The notes: generated from the letters alone by a model not told the origin. Positions 1 through 9,258 are shown, counted from the first letter of the stretch. The stretch is 64,000 nt of DNA from Atopobium deltae (GCF_001552785.1 NZ_KQ959487.1:62001-126000); one strand, 5' to 3'. Numbers and translations: made by a program.

Positions 1-490
1 CTAAAATCTCTGAGGTAATACGCTGTGTGGAATCGGCATTGCTTACATAAGCAGCCAGTTTTGTTCCCGCCTGCACATGGGGCGATAAGCCTAATTTCTC
101 GCTCAAAGGAATGCTGATCGCGACCATCCCTTGCGGTACCGAAAGGCTCTGCCCTGCTTCACGAAAATTAAATTTCGAAAGTGGCGCGCCTGCACAAACA
201 GGAACACTTACTGATTTGCCGATAATATCGTCAATACGCGTAATTGCCTGTTGCGGCGCGAGTTCGCTCACCCAATCGCGCAGCACAACATCAGCAGCCT
301 CAATGGGTTTGCCTGCTTCAATCGTATGCGTTGCCACAGCGACGCGCACAATGTCACCGCCATATTTTGCAAGTAATTCCGAGCGCTGAGCCGCAAAACG
401 AGCCTGCACTGATTGCGTATAGGATAAAAACACTACCCCCACCGCCAGCGCACACGCGCACGAAAAAATGATTCTGAACTTCCGTGACAT
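1..490 (-). CDS. cpaB: CpaB/RcpC-like Flp pilus assembly protein (SAF domain), 3' part outside window
   Basis: The reading frame runs off the left edge; about 163 codons are visible. It begins with a short basic stretch (MSRKFR) and one hydrophobic segment at residues 7-24, then a SAF-like domain (GDIVRVAVATHTIEAGKPIE, then a second half with VPQGMVAISIPLSEK). This architecture is that of CpaB/RcpC, inner-membrane-anchored proteins of type IVb (Tad/Flp) pilus assembly. The start at 490 is chosen because a GGAG lies about 8 bases upstream. The rest of a tad locus would lie to the left of the window. Identification comes from reading the protein, not from a search; another SAF-domain protein is possible. 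Confidence 0.72.
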   Translation of the reverse strand, partial: MSRKFRIIFSCACALAVGVVFLSYTQSVQARFAAQRSELLAKYGGDIVRVAVATHTIEAGKPIEAADVVLRDWVSELAPQQAITRIDDIIGKSVSVPVCAGAPLSKFNFREAGQSLSVPQGMVAISIPLSEKLGLSPHVQAGTKLAAYVSNADSTQRITSEIL

Positions 491-673
491 CACCACTCCG
501 TACCACGAACTTATCGGTACGTTTATTGTGAAAGGTACACAAGCGGGTAAGGGTCACAATATGAAGTTTTCGATTTTGAACTGTCAGCTTTCTAACAAAA
601 ATCTAACAGGTTTCTCTGCACATATGGTCTTCTCGACAGCAAGGACAAAAAGGCGCAGCAAGGACACATGAAG

Positions 674-2077
674 TTAGGGCAACATCGCGGGATCAATATC
701 GGGCGCAAGCGAACGAGCGGCGCTTTCCATTTCCTGAGCAAGCGCTGCATACGCCGCAAGACGTTCAGGAGCAATGTGTTCGCTGCATATAGCTTGCATA
801 ACCTGGCAGCCTGGCTCGTGTGCGTGAGTGCAATCTCTAAATTTGCAGTCCTGCGCGGCATCAACAATGTCAGAAAAGACAAGCGAAAGCCCCTGCTCAT
901 GACCCATAAGCGCTAAATTGCGCAAGCCTGGGGCGTCGATAATAACGCCTCCGTGAGGAATTTTAACCATGCGGCGGGCGACGGTGGTATGTCTTCCCGC
1001 ATCGTCGGATGCGCGTACCTCAGCGGTTTGCAGGGCCTCGTGACCCAATAAAGCGTTAAGCAAGCTTGATTTACCTGCGCCAGACTCACCGAGCACAAGA
1101 GTGCAGGTCTTCTCGACAGCATAGCTGCGCAGGGCTTCAAGGCCCCACTGCGCAAGGTCGGGCACTTCGGTTTGAGGCTTCGCTGAGAAGGGCGCGGAGG
1201 CCAACGGCGACACTTGCGTGGATGGCTGCCAGGTGGGAGAAGAGCTCGTAACTACGACGGGGATATCGGTACCGACAACGCGACGTAAAAGCAAAATTTG
1301 CTCGATGAGCTGGTCATGTTGGGTAATTCTGTCGGCCTTCGTAAGGACAATAACAGGGCGAGCGGAGCAGTCTCGCGCGATGACGAGTGAGCGTATAATA
1401 CGATTAATATCCAGTGCTGGAGCCGAATTCTGCGCTGCGGGCAAATTCGTCGCCACCGAAGCAGCCGCATCCAACAGTGGCTGCGCAATAAAAACCACGT
1501 CAACATTAGCAGCCAACACCTGCTGAGTGCCTCGGCGAGAACCCCGCCAGCGAGCGAGTTGATTTTTTCGCTTGATCACGGCTTCTATAACACCCATATC
1601 ATGCGCATGCGGACGACGCACAACAACCCAATCGCCCACCGCCACGCCTTCGTAGGCATCTTCTGCTCGAGAAGCGCACGCAGGAACTTTTTTCCCACTA
1701 GAGGGCTGACGAGAAGTTCGTAGCGCAGCATCGCGAGAAGCCCTAGCGGCACTTCGAGAAGATTTGTCAGAATCGCGAGCGACCTGCGCTGCATCGCGAG
1801 AAAACACAGGCGCATACTGCGCTCGAAGCGTGGCGTCCGCGCAACAAACCGCAGGAAATCCGCGGTCAAGACGCACAACACACCCGAGGTGATACTGTTG
1901 TGCGTCTACTCCTGTTTTTTTTGAAAGACGCTTGGTGAGCTGCTCATACTCACGATATTGCTCATCGCTTACAGCCAGCTGATCAAAGCGAGGTGCGGCG
2001 AGCAGTGCCGCACCCGCGGGCTGTGCGTCGAGCAACGTCGCATCTGTTAGAGCCGTATCCTCAGCACGAGCGTCCAC
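674..2077 (-). CDS. rsgA: RsgA, ribosome small-subunit-dependent GTPase
   Basis: RsgA (YjeQ) is a circularly permuted GTPase that tests late 30S subunit assembly. The permuted order is visible: an OB-fold region first, then the G4-like VLTKADR, then the P-loop GESGAGKSSLLNALLG, then DAPGLRN (G3), and last a zinc-binding cysteine/histidine cluster (CKFRDCTHAHEPGC). At 467 residues it is much longer than the usual 300-350. The excess is an Ala/Arg/Ser-rich insert at about residues 90-135 within the OB-fold region, plus a long N-terminus. It lies 8 bases downstream of the ATPase gene and is probably co-transcribed with it. Confidence 0.93.
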   Translation of the reverse strand: MDARAEDTALTDATLLDAQPAGAALLAAPRFDQLAVSDEQYREYEQLTKRLSKKTGVDAQQYHLGCVVRLDRGFPAVCCADATLRAQYAPVFSRDAAQVARDSDKSSRSAARASRDAALRTSRQPSSGKKVPACASRAEDAYEGVAVGDWVVVRRPHAHDMGVIEAVIKRKNQLARWRGSRRGTQQVLAANVDVVFIAQPLLDAAASVATNLPAAQNSAPALDINRIIRSLVIARDCSARPVIVLTKADRITQHDQLIEQILLLRRVVGTDIPVVVTSSSPTWQPSTQVSPLASAPFSAKPQTEVPDLAQWGLEALRSYAVEKTCTLVLGESGAGKSSLLNALLGHEALQTAEVRASDDAGRHTTVARRMVKIPHGGVIIDAPGLRNLALMGHEQGLSLVFSDIVDAAQDCKFRDCTHAHEPGCQVMQAICSEHIAPERLAAYAALAQEMESAARSLAPDIDPAMLP

Positions 2078-2085
2078 AGCAATGC

Positions 2086-4806
2086 CTAGTTTTTATCGAG
2101 TGAGCGCATAAGCGCTTTTTCGGCCTCGACCAGCGGGATAATGAGCGCGGCCAAGAGCATCGCAATACCGTACTCCACCACATCAATCTCGGCAAAGCCA
2201 AATGCAGCGGACAGCGGTGTTTCGATAACCACAAAGGTCAGGATCAGTGCCATACCAAAGGCAGCCCAGATCCAGATGTTTTGCTTCTTCAGCACGAACA
2301 AGGACTGACGGCGGCTACGCATGTTGAGCGAATGGAACATCTCGACCATCGAAAGCGTCAGGAAGGCCATGGTCATGCCATCTTTACCAGCGGTCGGATC
2401 GATGAGCACCTGCGAAATGTCAAAGGTACCAAATTCGTACCAGTGTCCAATAAAGTAGCTAACCAGCGTCAACGCTGCGATAAGTACACCTTGCACGATG
2501 GTGTCAATGCTTAAGCCACCCGAAAAAATACCATCTTTTGCATCGCGCGGTCTTCTCGTCATGATATTGGGCTCAGCAGGCTCGGTTGCCATCGCAAGTG
2601 CAGGTAGCGAGTCGGTAATCAAATTGATCCACAACAGATGTGTAGGTTCCAAAATGGTAAAACCAACAAGCGACGCCACAAAGACCGAGATAACCTCAGC
2701 CAAGTTGGACGACAGCAAGAACTGAATGCACTTACGAATGTTGTCGTAAATGCGGCGTCCTTCTTCGACAGCACCAATGATCGTCGCAAAGTTGTCGTCG
2801 GCCAGCACCATATCGGCAACGTTTTTGGTGACGTCGGTTCCCGTGATGCCCATGCCAATACCAATGTCAGCGCGCTTGATAGAGGGCGCATCGTTCACGC
2901 CATCGCCAGTCATGCCCACGATTTTGTTTTGCTTTTGCCAAGCGTCAACAATACGAACCTTGTGCTCGGGTTGCACACGCGCATAGACGCCATAATCGGC
3001 GATGTGTGCGGCAAGCTCTTCATCCGAAAGTTTGTCGAGCTGGGTGCCCGAAATCGCCTGTGTGCGATCCTGAATAATGTCGAGTTCTTTTGCGATGGCT
3101 ACAGCGGTATCGATGTGGTCACCTGTAATCATAACAACGCGAATACCAGCAGATTTTGCCTGAGCAACGGCCATTTTAACCTCGGGACGCACGGGGTCGA
3201 TCATGCCCGAAAGGCCCACAAAGGTAAGGTCGTGCTCGAGCTCTGAAGGGGCAAAGCTTGCTGGTTGCGTGAGCCCCCAGCTGCGAGAGGCCGAAGCCAT
3301 CACGCGCAGGGCCTTATCGGCAAGCTCTTTATTTTGTTGCATAATCGTGGCACGGATTTCGTCCGTCATGTCGATAACACCGTCGGCGGACAAATACTTT
3401 GTGCAGCGCGCAAGGACCACGTCGGGGCCACCCTTCGTGTACTGCATAAAGCCTTCCTGCGTGCGAACCACAACCGACATCATCTTACGGCCCGAATCAA
3501 AGGGCGCTTCGCCGACACGCGGATACTGCGTGCGCAACGCACTTGTGACAAAACCTTTCTTTGCAGCATCAGCTACTAGGGCTGCCTCTGTAGGCTCACC
3601 CACCGCCTCGTTTGCCTGATCATCCCAGACGGCGTCCGAGGCCAAAGCCATAGCACGAACGTGCTCATCAATGTCATTTGTAGCACACTCGACAACGGTC
3701 ATTTTATTTTGTGTCAACGTGCCGGTCTTATCGGAACAAATAATTTGCGTGCTGCCAAGGGTTTCGACCGCCGAAAGCTTGCGGATAATAGCGCGCTGCT
3801 GGCTCATCTTCGTAACGCCCAGCGACAACACAATGGTCACAACTGCAACCAGTCCCTCAGGAATGGCAGCAACGGCCAGCGATACCGCAATCATAAAGGT
3901 ATCGAGCACGTGATCGAAATTCGAAAGGAAGGCCAGGCCATACTTCAAAAAGCCTGTTAAGAAAATCGCAACCGAAATGCCCACGACCAAAATTGTCAGT
4001 ACGTGGGAGAGCTCGGACAATTTGCGCTGCAGAGGGGTTTGTCCATCTTCTGCCTGCGTCAGAGCGTCGGCAATCTTACCCATTTCGGTATCCATGCCCG
4101 TGGCAACAACGACCGCACGACCGCGGCCAAAAACCACGGTTGAGCCCATATAACACATATTTTTACGATCGCCAAGCGGGATGTCGCTGGACGGCGCTCC
4201 AGAGGATTGCGCGTCTTGACCTTGCTCCGCTTGAGCTGTCTGCCCCAAATTAAGGGTGTCGACAAACTTGCTGACAGGCACCGACTCTCCCGTGAGCGCC
4301 GCTTCTTCAATCTTGAGCGAGGCACTCTCTAAAATACGACAGTCCGCAGGAACAGCGTCACCTGCCTCAAGCAGCACAATGTCGCCGACTACGAGCTCCG
4401 CCGAAGGCACCTGCAGCTGCTTGCCATCGCGAATAACTTTGCTAGCAGCAGCCGTCATTTCTTGCAGGGCAGCCAACGCCTCTTCGGCTTTTGCCTCCTG
4501 CACAACGCCAAGGACGGAATTCAGAATGACGACGAACATGATGATAATAACGTCGGCAAAGTCAGCAGACCCCTTATACAAACCCTCGATAGCAGAAATA
4601 CACGCCGCAATAATCAGCATAATAATCATGGGGTCAGCCATCTGTGCAAAAAAGCGCTTGTACAGCGGGTCCTTCTCGGCTTGTTTTAATTTGTTGGGTC
4701 CATGCTCGGTGAGCCTTTGCTGAGCATCGGTCGATGTCAAGCCTTCTTGCGTAGAAGAATTAAGGCCATCCACAACGTCTTGTGCATCAGTCAAGTACTC
4801 TTTCAT
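2086..4806 (-). CDS. P-type cation (calcium-type) ATPase, P2A family
   Basis: A 906-residue P-type ATPase. Visible landmarks are the N-terminal cation ATPase domain (LTEHGPNKLKQ), TGESVPV in the actuator domain, the phosphorylation motif DKTGTLTQNKM, the TM4 motif AAIPEGL, and MTGDGVNDAPSIKRADIGIGMG in the P domain. A six-helix C-terminal membrane block follows (LLWINLITDSLPALAMATEP). These are the marks of bacterial PacL/LMCA1-type Ca2+ pumps that export calcium using ATP; Mn2+ cannot be excluded. A strong AAGGAGGAG ribosome site precedes the start. The start is preceded by a structured leader of about 250 bases. rsgA follows after 8 bases. Confidence 0.92.
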   Translation of the reverse strand: MKEYLTDAQDVVDGLNSSTQEGLTSTDAQQRLTEHGPNKLKQAEKDPLYKRFFAQMADPMIIMLIIAACISAIEGLYKGSADFADVIIIMFVVILNSVLGVVQEAKAEEALAALQEMTAAASKVIRDGKQLQVPSAELVVGDIVLLEAGDAVPADCRILESASLKIEEAALTGESVPVSKFVDTLNLGQTAQAEQGQDAQSSGAPSSDIPLGDRKNMCYMGSTVVFGRGRAVVVATGMDTEMGKIADALTQAEDGQTPLQRKLSELSHVLTILVVGISVAIFLTGFLKYGLAFLSNFDHVLDTFMIAVSLAVAAIPEGLVAVVTIVLSLGVTKMSQQRAIIRKLSAVETLGSTQIICSDKTGTLTQNKMTVVECATNDIDEHVRAMALASDAVWDDQANEAVGEPTEAALVADAAKKGFVTSALRTQYPRVGEAPFDSGRKMMSVVVRTQEGFMQYTKGGPDVVLARCTKYLSADGVIDMTDEIRATIMQQNKELADKALRVMASASRSWGLTQPASFAPSELEHDLTFVGLSGMIDPVRPEVKMAVAQAKSAGIRVVMITGDHIDTAVAIAKELDIIQDRTQAISGTQLDKLSDEELAAHIADYGVYARVQPEHKVRIVDAWQKQNKIVGMTGDGVNDAPSIKRADIGIGMGITGTDVTKNVADMVLADDNFATIIGAVEEGRRIYDNIRKCIQFLLSSNLAEVISVFVASLVGFTILEPTHLLWINLITDSLPALAMATEPAEPNIMTRRPRDAKDGIFSGGLSIDTIVQGVLIAALTLVSYFIGHWYEFGTFDISQVLIDPTAGKDGMTMAFLTLSMVEMFHSLNMRSRRQSLFVLKKQNIWIWAAFGMALILTFVVIETPLSAAFGFAEIDVVEYGIAMLLAALIIPLVEAEKALMRSLDKN

Positions 4807-4823
4807 ACACTCCTCCTTGAAAC

Positions 4824-4900
4824 GATCGGGCTTCTGAGCAGCCTTTTTGTGCTTATGTGCAAGTCATAAAGGCCTACACGCGCCACATTGATGCCCGATC
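4824..4900 (-). promoter_or_regulatory. long-range inverted repeat in the leader of the cation ATPase gene
   Basis: GATCGGGC at 4824-4831 and its exact complement GCCCGATC at 4893-4900 flank the last 60 bases of the leader, just upstream of the AAGGAGGAG ribosome site. Further upstream in the same leader are two more hairpins (CACCA/TGGTG near 4933-4946 and CCGCGC/GCGCGG near 4909-4922). The gap 4807-5085 therefore looks like a structured 5' untranslated region. Function is unknown; I could not match it to the manganese-sensing yybP-ykoY class. Confidence 0.4.
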
Positions 4901-5085
4901 ATAATTCCCCGCGCGAGCGCGGAGCAAGGGCTCACCAACGCTGGTGGCTTGTGTGTAAAAACGCAGCTGTAGTGCGCGCGGCTGACACGTTTAGCAACGC
5001 GCAGCTGGTACGTTCAGTACTATACCCTATTTCGCACGTTCTTTTATCTAGCGCAGCTATTTCACATGCGCTTTTATCTGTGTTT

Positions 5086-6321
5086 CTAGCACGCCTCGTT
5101 CGTAACCTTTTGTCCCCCAATATAGGTTGCCGCAAGGGTCAAGTCCTGCTTCAACACATTAAAATCTGCCTGGCGCCCAGGAAGTATAAAGCCGCAGGTC
5201 TTCTCGATACCCGCCGACACAGCCGCGACTTCGGTCGCCATACGAATAGCCTTATCGAATGTCACGACCTGCCACTTCACCAAATTGCGCACAGCCTGCT
5301 CGAGCGTGAGCACCGAACCCGCGATGCTCCCAAGCGTGCCCTCTGCAAGAATAAGGTGCGCGAGGTTGTCCTTCATACGAATGGGGAAATCGCCGAGCAT
5401 GTAATCGCCCTCGGGCATGCCGCCGCAGCGCAGGCAATCCGTCACCAGGCAAATCCACTCCCAGCCACGCGTGGCCACAAGCGCTTTTATTGCCTCGGGA
5501 AGTACGTGCATGCCATCGCAGATAAGTTCGGGGTAGGTCTGCGAGGTTGTCATAGCGCAACCGACCAAGCCCGCATTTCGATGATTGAGACCGCTCATGC
5601 CGTTGTAGGTGTGGACAAAGGAGGTCGCGCCCGCAGCCACCGCTGCCATACCCTGCTCATAAGTCGCATCCGAATGGCCCAAGACGCTCACGACACCCAT
5701 CTCGCGCAATGCGCTGCAATATGCAACCGAGCCGTCGCGTTCGGGCGCAAGCGCGCTTTTGCGAATGAGGCCATGCGCAGCTTTTTGCCAACGTTTTAGC
5801 AGTTCAACATCGGGATCGCACATAAACTCGGGGTTTTGCGCACCCTTGTGCCTCTCGGTAAAGAATGGTCCCTCAAGATAAATGCCTTCAATACGCGCGC
5901 CGAGAAAATCGTCCCCTCGCATCGCTTTTGCCTCATAGACGCTAGCGCATGCGCGTTCAATTTCGGAAGCACGCTGCGTGAGTGTGGTGGGAACCCACGA
6001 GGTAGTACCGTGTGTTGCCAAAGCGCGGCTCGCAAGGTTAACGCCCTCGGGGTCACAGTCCATAACATCGTGTCCCACAAAACCGTGAATATGCGTGTCA
6101 ACGTAGCCTGGCGCCACAATGCAGCCGCTGTAATCCAACACTGGAGCGTCAGCGGTGTCGGCTGCATCGCCATACGGCAGATCAGGCGTCACATTACCAA
6201 AACACCCATTGTTGACCTGCAAAAATCCTGTCCCCAGCACTCCTCCTGGAAGCACAAAAGTGTCAGCTTTTACAAAATAGGTATCGGCGCCAAGCGACGC
6301 GTCGTTCACTGCATTACTCAC
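5086..6321 (-). CDS. nagA: N-acetylglucosamine-6-phosphate deacetylase
   Basis: A 411-residue amidohydrolase that removes acetyl from GlcNAc-6-phosphate, feeding amino-sugar catabolism and cell-wall recycling. Visible family motifs are VDTHIHGFVGHDVMD (the HxH metal site), EGPFFTERHKGAQNPEFM (metal-binding Glu), VLGHSDAT and FVHTYNGMSGLNHRNAGLVG (the two further metal His), and LVTDC, where the catalytic Asp sits in a family-typical LVTDA-like context. Length is normal. No nagB or PTS neighbour is visible here, so it seems to be expressed alone, divergent from ldhA. The gap between the two (6322-6502) holds the promoters. Confidence 0.93.
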   Translation of the reverse strand: MSNAVNDASLGADTYFVKADTFVLPGGVLGTGFLQVNNGCFGNVTPDLPYGDAADTADAPVLDYSGCIVAPGYVDTHIHGFVGHDVMDCDPEGVNLASRALATHGTTSWVPTTLTQRASEIERACASVYEAKAMRGDDFLGARIEGIYLEGPFFTERHKGAQNPEFMCDPDVELLKRWQKAAHGLIRKSALAPERDGSVAYCSALREMGVVSVLGHSDATYEQGMAAVAAGATSFVHTYNGMSGLNHRNAGLVGCAMTTSQTYPELICDGMHVLPEAIKALVATRGWEWICLVTDCLRCGGMPEGDYMLGDFPIRMKDNLAHLILAEGTLGSIAGSVLTLEQAVRNLVKWQVVTFDKAIRMATEVAAVSAGIEKTCGFILPGRQADFNVLKQDLTLAATYIGGQKVTNEAC

Positions 6322-6424
6322 GGTATTCTTTTCCTCTCAACGCTTATGCATGCACGTGTATAGAATTATAAGGCATGCTATAACCATACTACTCTTTTAA
6401 ACCGTTAAATTTAAGCGTAAGTTC

Positions 6425-6465
6425 TTGACAAACTACCGCGACACGCTCCGTGTACGTCCTATAAT
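6425..6465 (+). promoter_or_regulatory. candidate promoter of the D-lactate dehydrogenase gene
   Basis: A perfect TATAAT at 6460-6465 lies 37 bases upstream of the ATG at 6503. A perfect TTGACA lies at 6425-6430, but the gap between them is 29 bases, too long for one sigma-70-type promoter, so the two may belong to separate start sites or one may be coincidental. Confidence 0.35.
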
Positions 6466-6502
6466 GAACAGGTACTACCAGCACGAAACGAAAGGTTTGT
6501 TT

Positions 6503-7507
6503 ATGCGTATATTGGTTTACGGAGCGAAGAGTTACGACGTCGACTCGTTTAAAGCAGAACAAACACACTATCCCTCACTGGAACTCGAATTTACCGAGAC
6601 GGGACTCAATCCTTTTACCGCCTGTCTTGCTAATGGATACGACGCCGTATGCGCGTTTGTGAATGATAATCTTTCGGCCATGACCCTCGACATTCTTGCT
6701 GGTTGTGACATCAAACTCGTCCTCATGCGCTGCGCTGGGTATGACGCAGTCAACGTTGAGTATGCAAAAACGCTCGGCATAACCGTTCTGCGCGTCCCCG
6801 CCTATTCGCCCGAGGCAATCGCCGAGCATGCCATGGGCCTCGCGCTGTGCGCCAATCGCCGCATTCATCGCGGGTACAACCGCGTTCGCGATAATGACTA
6901 CTCGCTGGTCGGTCTTGTTGGTGAGACCCTCCATGACAAAACCGCTGGTATTATCGGCACGGGCCGTATTGGTGCAGCGCTGTGCCGCATTTGCAAGGGC
7001 TTTGGCATGACGGTGTTGGGAGCCGACCCCTACCCCAATCAAAAGTTGGTGGACGAAGAGCACGTCGTCGACGCCTATGTTTCTAACGAGGAGCTTTACC
7101 AGCGCAGTGACCTCATTTCGCTGCACGCATTTCTCGACGATAAGAGCTACCACATGATTAACGATAAGACCATCCGTGCCATGAAGGATGGCGTTATTTT
7201 TGTTAATACGAGCCGCGGTGGCTTGGTTGATACACCAGCACTCGTACGCGGCATTTTGTCGGGCAAAATTGGTGCCGCGGGCCTCGACGTGTATGAGGAA
7301 GAGAACCCCAACGTGTATCGCGACCGTACCGACGAAATTTTTGACCCCCCCACTGCGCAGCTGTGCGCATTTCCAAACGTGGTTGTTACCAGTCACCAGG
7401 CATTCTTTACCCGAGAAGCCCTCGCACAGATTGCTCATACGACCATGACGAATGCGCAAGCTTTTGCGGATAATCAACCGTTTATTAAGCAAAGTGTTGT
7501 ATGCTAA
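6503..7507 (+). CDS. ldhA: D-lactate dehydrogenase (2-hydroxyacid dehydrogenase family)
   Basis: A 334-residue D-isomer-specific 2-hydroxyacid dehydrogenase, reducing pyruvate to D-lactate with NADH. The dinucleotide-binding motif is AGIIGTGRIGAALC. The catalytic Arg lies in VNTSRGGLVDTPAL, the Glu in DVYEEENP and the His in VVVTSHQAF, in family order. An upstream in-frame TTG at 6425 would add 26 residues without homology, whereas the ATG at 6503 follows GAAAGG and opens with the typical MRILVYGAKSYD, so it is chosen. The next gene is pyruvate kinase, so the pair makes and then consumes pyruvate to regenerate NAD during fermentation. Confidence 0.9.
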   Translation: MRILVYGAKSYDVDSFKAEQTHYPSLELEFTETGLNPFTACLANGYDAVCAFVNDNLSAMTLDILAGCDIKLVLMRCAGYDAVNVEYAKTLGITVLRVPAYSPEAIAEHAMGLALCANRRIHRGYNRVRDNDYSLVGLVGETLHDKTAGIIGTGRIGAALCRICKGFGMTVLGADPYPNQKLVDEEHVVDAYVSNEELYQRSDLISLHAFLDDKSYHMINDKTIRAMKDGVIFVNTSRGGLVDTPALVRGILSGKIGAAGLDVYEEENPNVYRDRTDEIFDPPTAQLCAFPNVVVTSHQAFFTREALAQIAHTTMTNAQAFADNQPFIKQSVVC

Positions 7508-7521
7508 CGATACAGCAAAAT

Positions 7522-7600
7522 GCAACACGATTTGGAATGCCGCACACCGTTACTGCAGCACAATTTATATGCCGCACATCGTCAATGCAGCACAATTTGC
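7522..7600 (+). repeat. imperfect 32-33-bp tandem repeat upstream of pyk
   Basis: Two and a half tandem units lie at 7522-7554, 7555-7586 and 7587-7600. Each begins GCA(A/G)CAC(A/G)ATTT and carries ATGCCGCACA about 14 bases in. The array fills most of the gap between ldhA and pyk and ends just before the pyk ribosome site, so it is likely transcribed leader. No function is known to me. Confidence 0.6.
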
Positions 7601-7625
7601 AAACTTTGCAAAGAAAGGAAGCGCT

Positions 7626-9074
7626 GTGAGCAATAAGAAGACAAAAATTGTTTGTACTATGGGCCCCTCGACCGAGGATGAAAACGTCCTGCGCGAACTC
7701 ATTCGCAATGGCATGAACGTTGCCCGTTTTAACTTCTCGCATGGATCGCATGAGTATCACCGTGCTGGCATCGAGCGCGTGCGCAGAATTGCTGCAGAAC
7801 TTGGTGTTCCCGTTGCCATTATGCTTGACACCAAGGGTCCCGAGGTCCGCACTGGTGAGCTCAAAGATCACAAAAAAGTGACCCTGACCACGGGTGACGA
7901 CGTTGTGATTACCACTGACGATAATGTCATCGGTGATGCACATCGCTTCTCGCTCGACTACAAAAACCTCCCCAACGAAGCCGTACCTGGATCCATCATT
8001 CTTATTGACGACGGGCTTATCGGTCTGGAGGTCACCAAGGTCGAGGGTACCAACATGTATTGCCACGTTAACAACGGTGGTGAGCTGGGCGAGAAGAAAG
8101 GCGTCAACCTGCCCAACATCAACATCGGACTTCCCGCTGTTACCGAGCAGGATCGCAAGGACATCATCTTTGGCTGTGAGCTGGGCATCGACGCTATTGC
8201 TGCTTCGTTTATTCGCGATGCCGCAGGCGTTCACGAGATTCGTAAGATTTGCGCAGAGCATGGCGCCGAGCGCGTATCGGTCTACCCCAAGATCGAGAGC
8301 GCCCAGGGTGTTGCCAACTTTGACGAGATCCTTGAGGCCTCCTCGGGCATCATGGTTGCCCGTGGTGACTTGGGCGTAGAGGTGCCTGCCGCCAAGGTTC
8401 CCCACATTCAAAAGACCATCATCAAGAAGTGCAATGCGGCGTATAAGCCCGTCATTACCGCAACACAAATGCTCGACTCCATGATTCGCAACCCCCGTCC
8501 GACGCGCGCCGAAGTCAACGACGTTGCAAACGCCATTTACGACGGCACCGACTGCGTTATGCTTTCGGGCGAGACTGCCGCTGGTAAATACCCTGTTGAG
8601 GCTGTTAAAACCATGGCTGCCATTGCCGAAGAGACCGAAGGCTATCTCAACGAGCGCGGCACTTACTTTGATCGCGGCGGCGTTAAGAATGTAAACGGCG
8701 CTATCGGTTTTGCGGCTGTTACTACCGCCAACCGCGTGGGCGCAAAATGCATTTTGGCTCCCACTTCGTCGGGTCGTACTGCACGCCTTATTTCGAACTT
8801 CCGTCCGAAGCTTCCCTTGTATGCCTTCACCTATTCCGAGAAGACCTATCGTAAGTGCTGCTTCTACTGGGGCGTCACCTGCTTCTTGGCACCCGAGAAC
8901 GACAGCTTCCATGACACCATCCGCGGTGCGCTTGATGCTGCACAGCAACGTGATCTTGTCGAGAAGGACGATCTTGTGGTCGTTACCGCTGGTGATCCCA
9001 AAACCTCGCCTGTACAGGGTGACTACTCAACTTCGACCAACATGATTATGGTGTGCCAGGTTAACGACAAATAG
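7626..9074 (+). CDS. pyk: pyruvate kinase
   Basis: A 482-residue pyruvate kinase, making pyruvate and ATP from phosphoenolpyruvate. Hallmarks in order are KIVCTMGPS, NVARFNFSHG, MLDTKGPEVRTG, VSVYPKIES (the catalytic Lys), ARGDLGVE, KPVITATQMLDSM and RPTRAEVNDVANAI, followed by the C-terminal allosteric domain (ILAPTSSGRTARLIS). The GTG at 7626 is chosen because AAAGGAAG lies directly upstream and the frame then opens VSNKKTKIVCT. The open frame extends to 7452, but that part is the repeat-containing spacer. Confidence 0.95.
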   Translation: MSNKKTKIVCTMGPSTEDENVLRELIRNGMNVARFNFSHGSHEYHRAGIERVRRIAAELGVPVAIMLDTKGPEVRTGELKDHKKVTLTTGDDVVITTDDNVIGDAHRFSLDYKNLPNEAVPGSIILIDDGLIGLEVTKVEGTNMYCHVNNGGELGEKKGVNLPNINIGLPAVTEQDRKDIIFGCELGIDAIAASFIRDAAGVHEIRKICAEHGAERVSVYPKIESAQGVANFDEILEASSGIMVARGDLGVEVPAAKVPHIQKTIIKKCNAAYKPVITATQMLDSMIRNPRPTRAEVNDVANAIYDGTDCVMLSGETAAGKYPVEAVKTMAAIAEETEGYLNERGTYFDRGGVKNVNGAIGFAAVTTANRVGAKCILAPTSSGRTARLISNFRPKLPLYAFTYSEKTYRKCCFYWGVTCFLAPENDSFHDTIRGALDAAQQRDLVEKDDLVVVTAGDPKTSPVQGDYSTSTNMIMVCQVNDK

Positions 9075-9128
9075 TGGTTTGTTACACTGACCGCAATTGT
9101 AACGCTAAGCGCCAGCTGTAGCATTCGT

Positions 9129-9146
9129 CTGTAACGTTCGTTACAG
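9129..9146. repeat. 18-bp inverted repeat after pyk
   Basis: CTGTAACG and CGTTACAG are perfect 8-base arms separated by TT. Related TGTTACA/TGTAACG words recur at about 9080, 9100 and 9210, so this may be a cluster of protein-binding half sites, or it may fold with the downstream terminator. Position argues against an operator for pyk itself. Confidence 0.45.
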
Positions 9147-9167
9147 TGCTGACATCGTAAACGAAAC

Positions 9168-9200
9168 GAGCGGGACCGAAATGTTCGGCCCCGCTCTGCT
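9168..9200 (+). terminator. terminator hairpin of pyk
   Basis: GAGCGGG (9168-9174) pairs with CCCGCTC (9190-9196), with an inner CCGAA/TTCGG stem and an ATG loop, about 12 base pairs in all. The following tract is only weakly T-rich (TGCTATT), so efficiency is uncertain. It lies about 95 bases past the pyk stop. Confidence 0.6.
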
Positions 9201-9258
9201 ATTAGGGCACACTGTTACGTAATGCTCTTTAGCGCAATTTACATCTCAAAGCCATCGT

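Noticed and set aside
4807-5085. yybP-ykoY manganese riboswitch in the ATPase leader
   Set aside because: Context fits, but I could not find the conserved GGGGAGUA-type segments; only unassigned hairpins are visible.
4888-5799. 303-codon frame overlapping the nagA 3' end and the ATPase leader
   Set aside because: Basic, motif-free translation antisense to nagA.
7485-8948. 487-codon open frame opposite pyk
   Set aside because: Antisense shadow of pyruvate kinase with no family motif.
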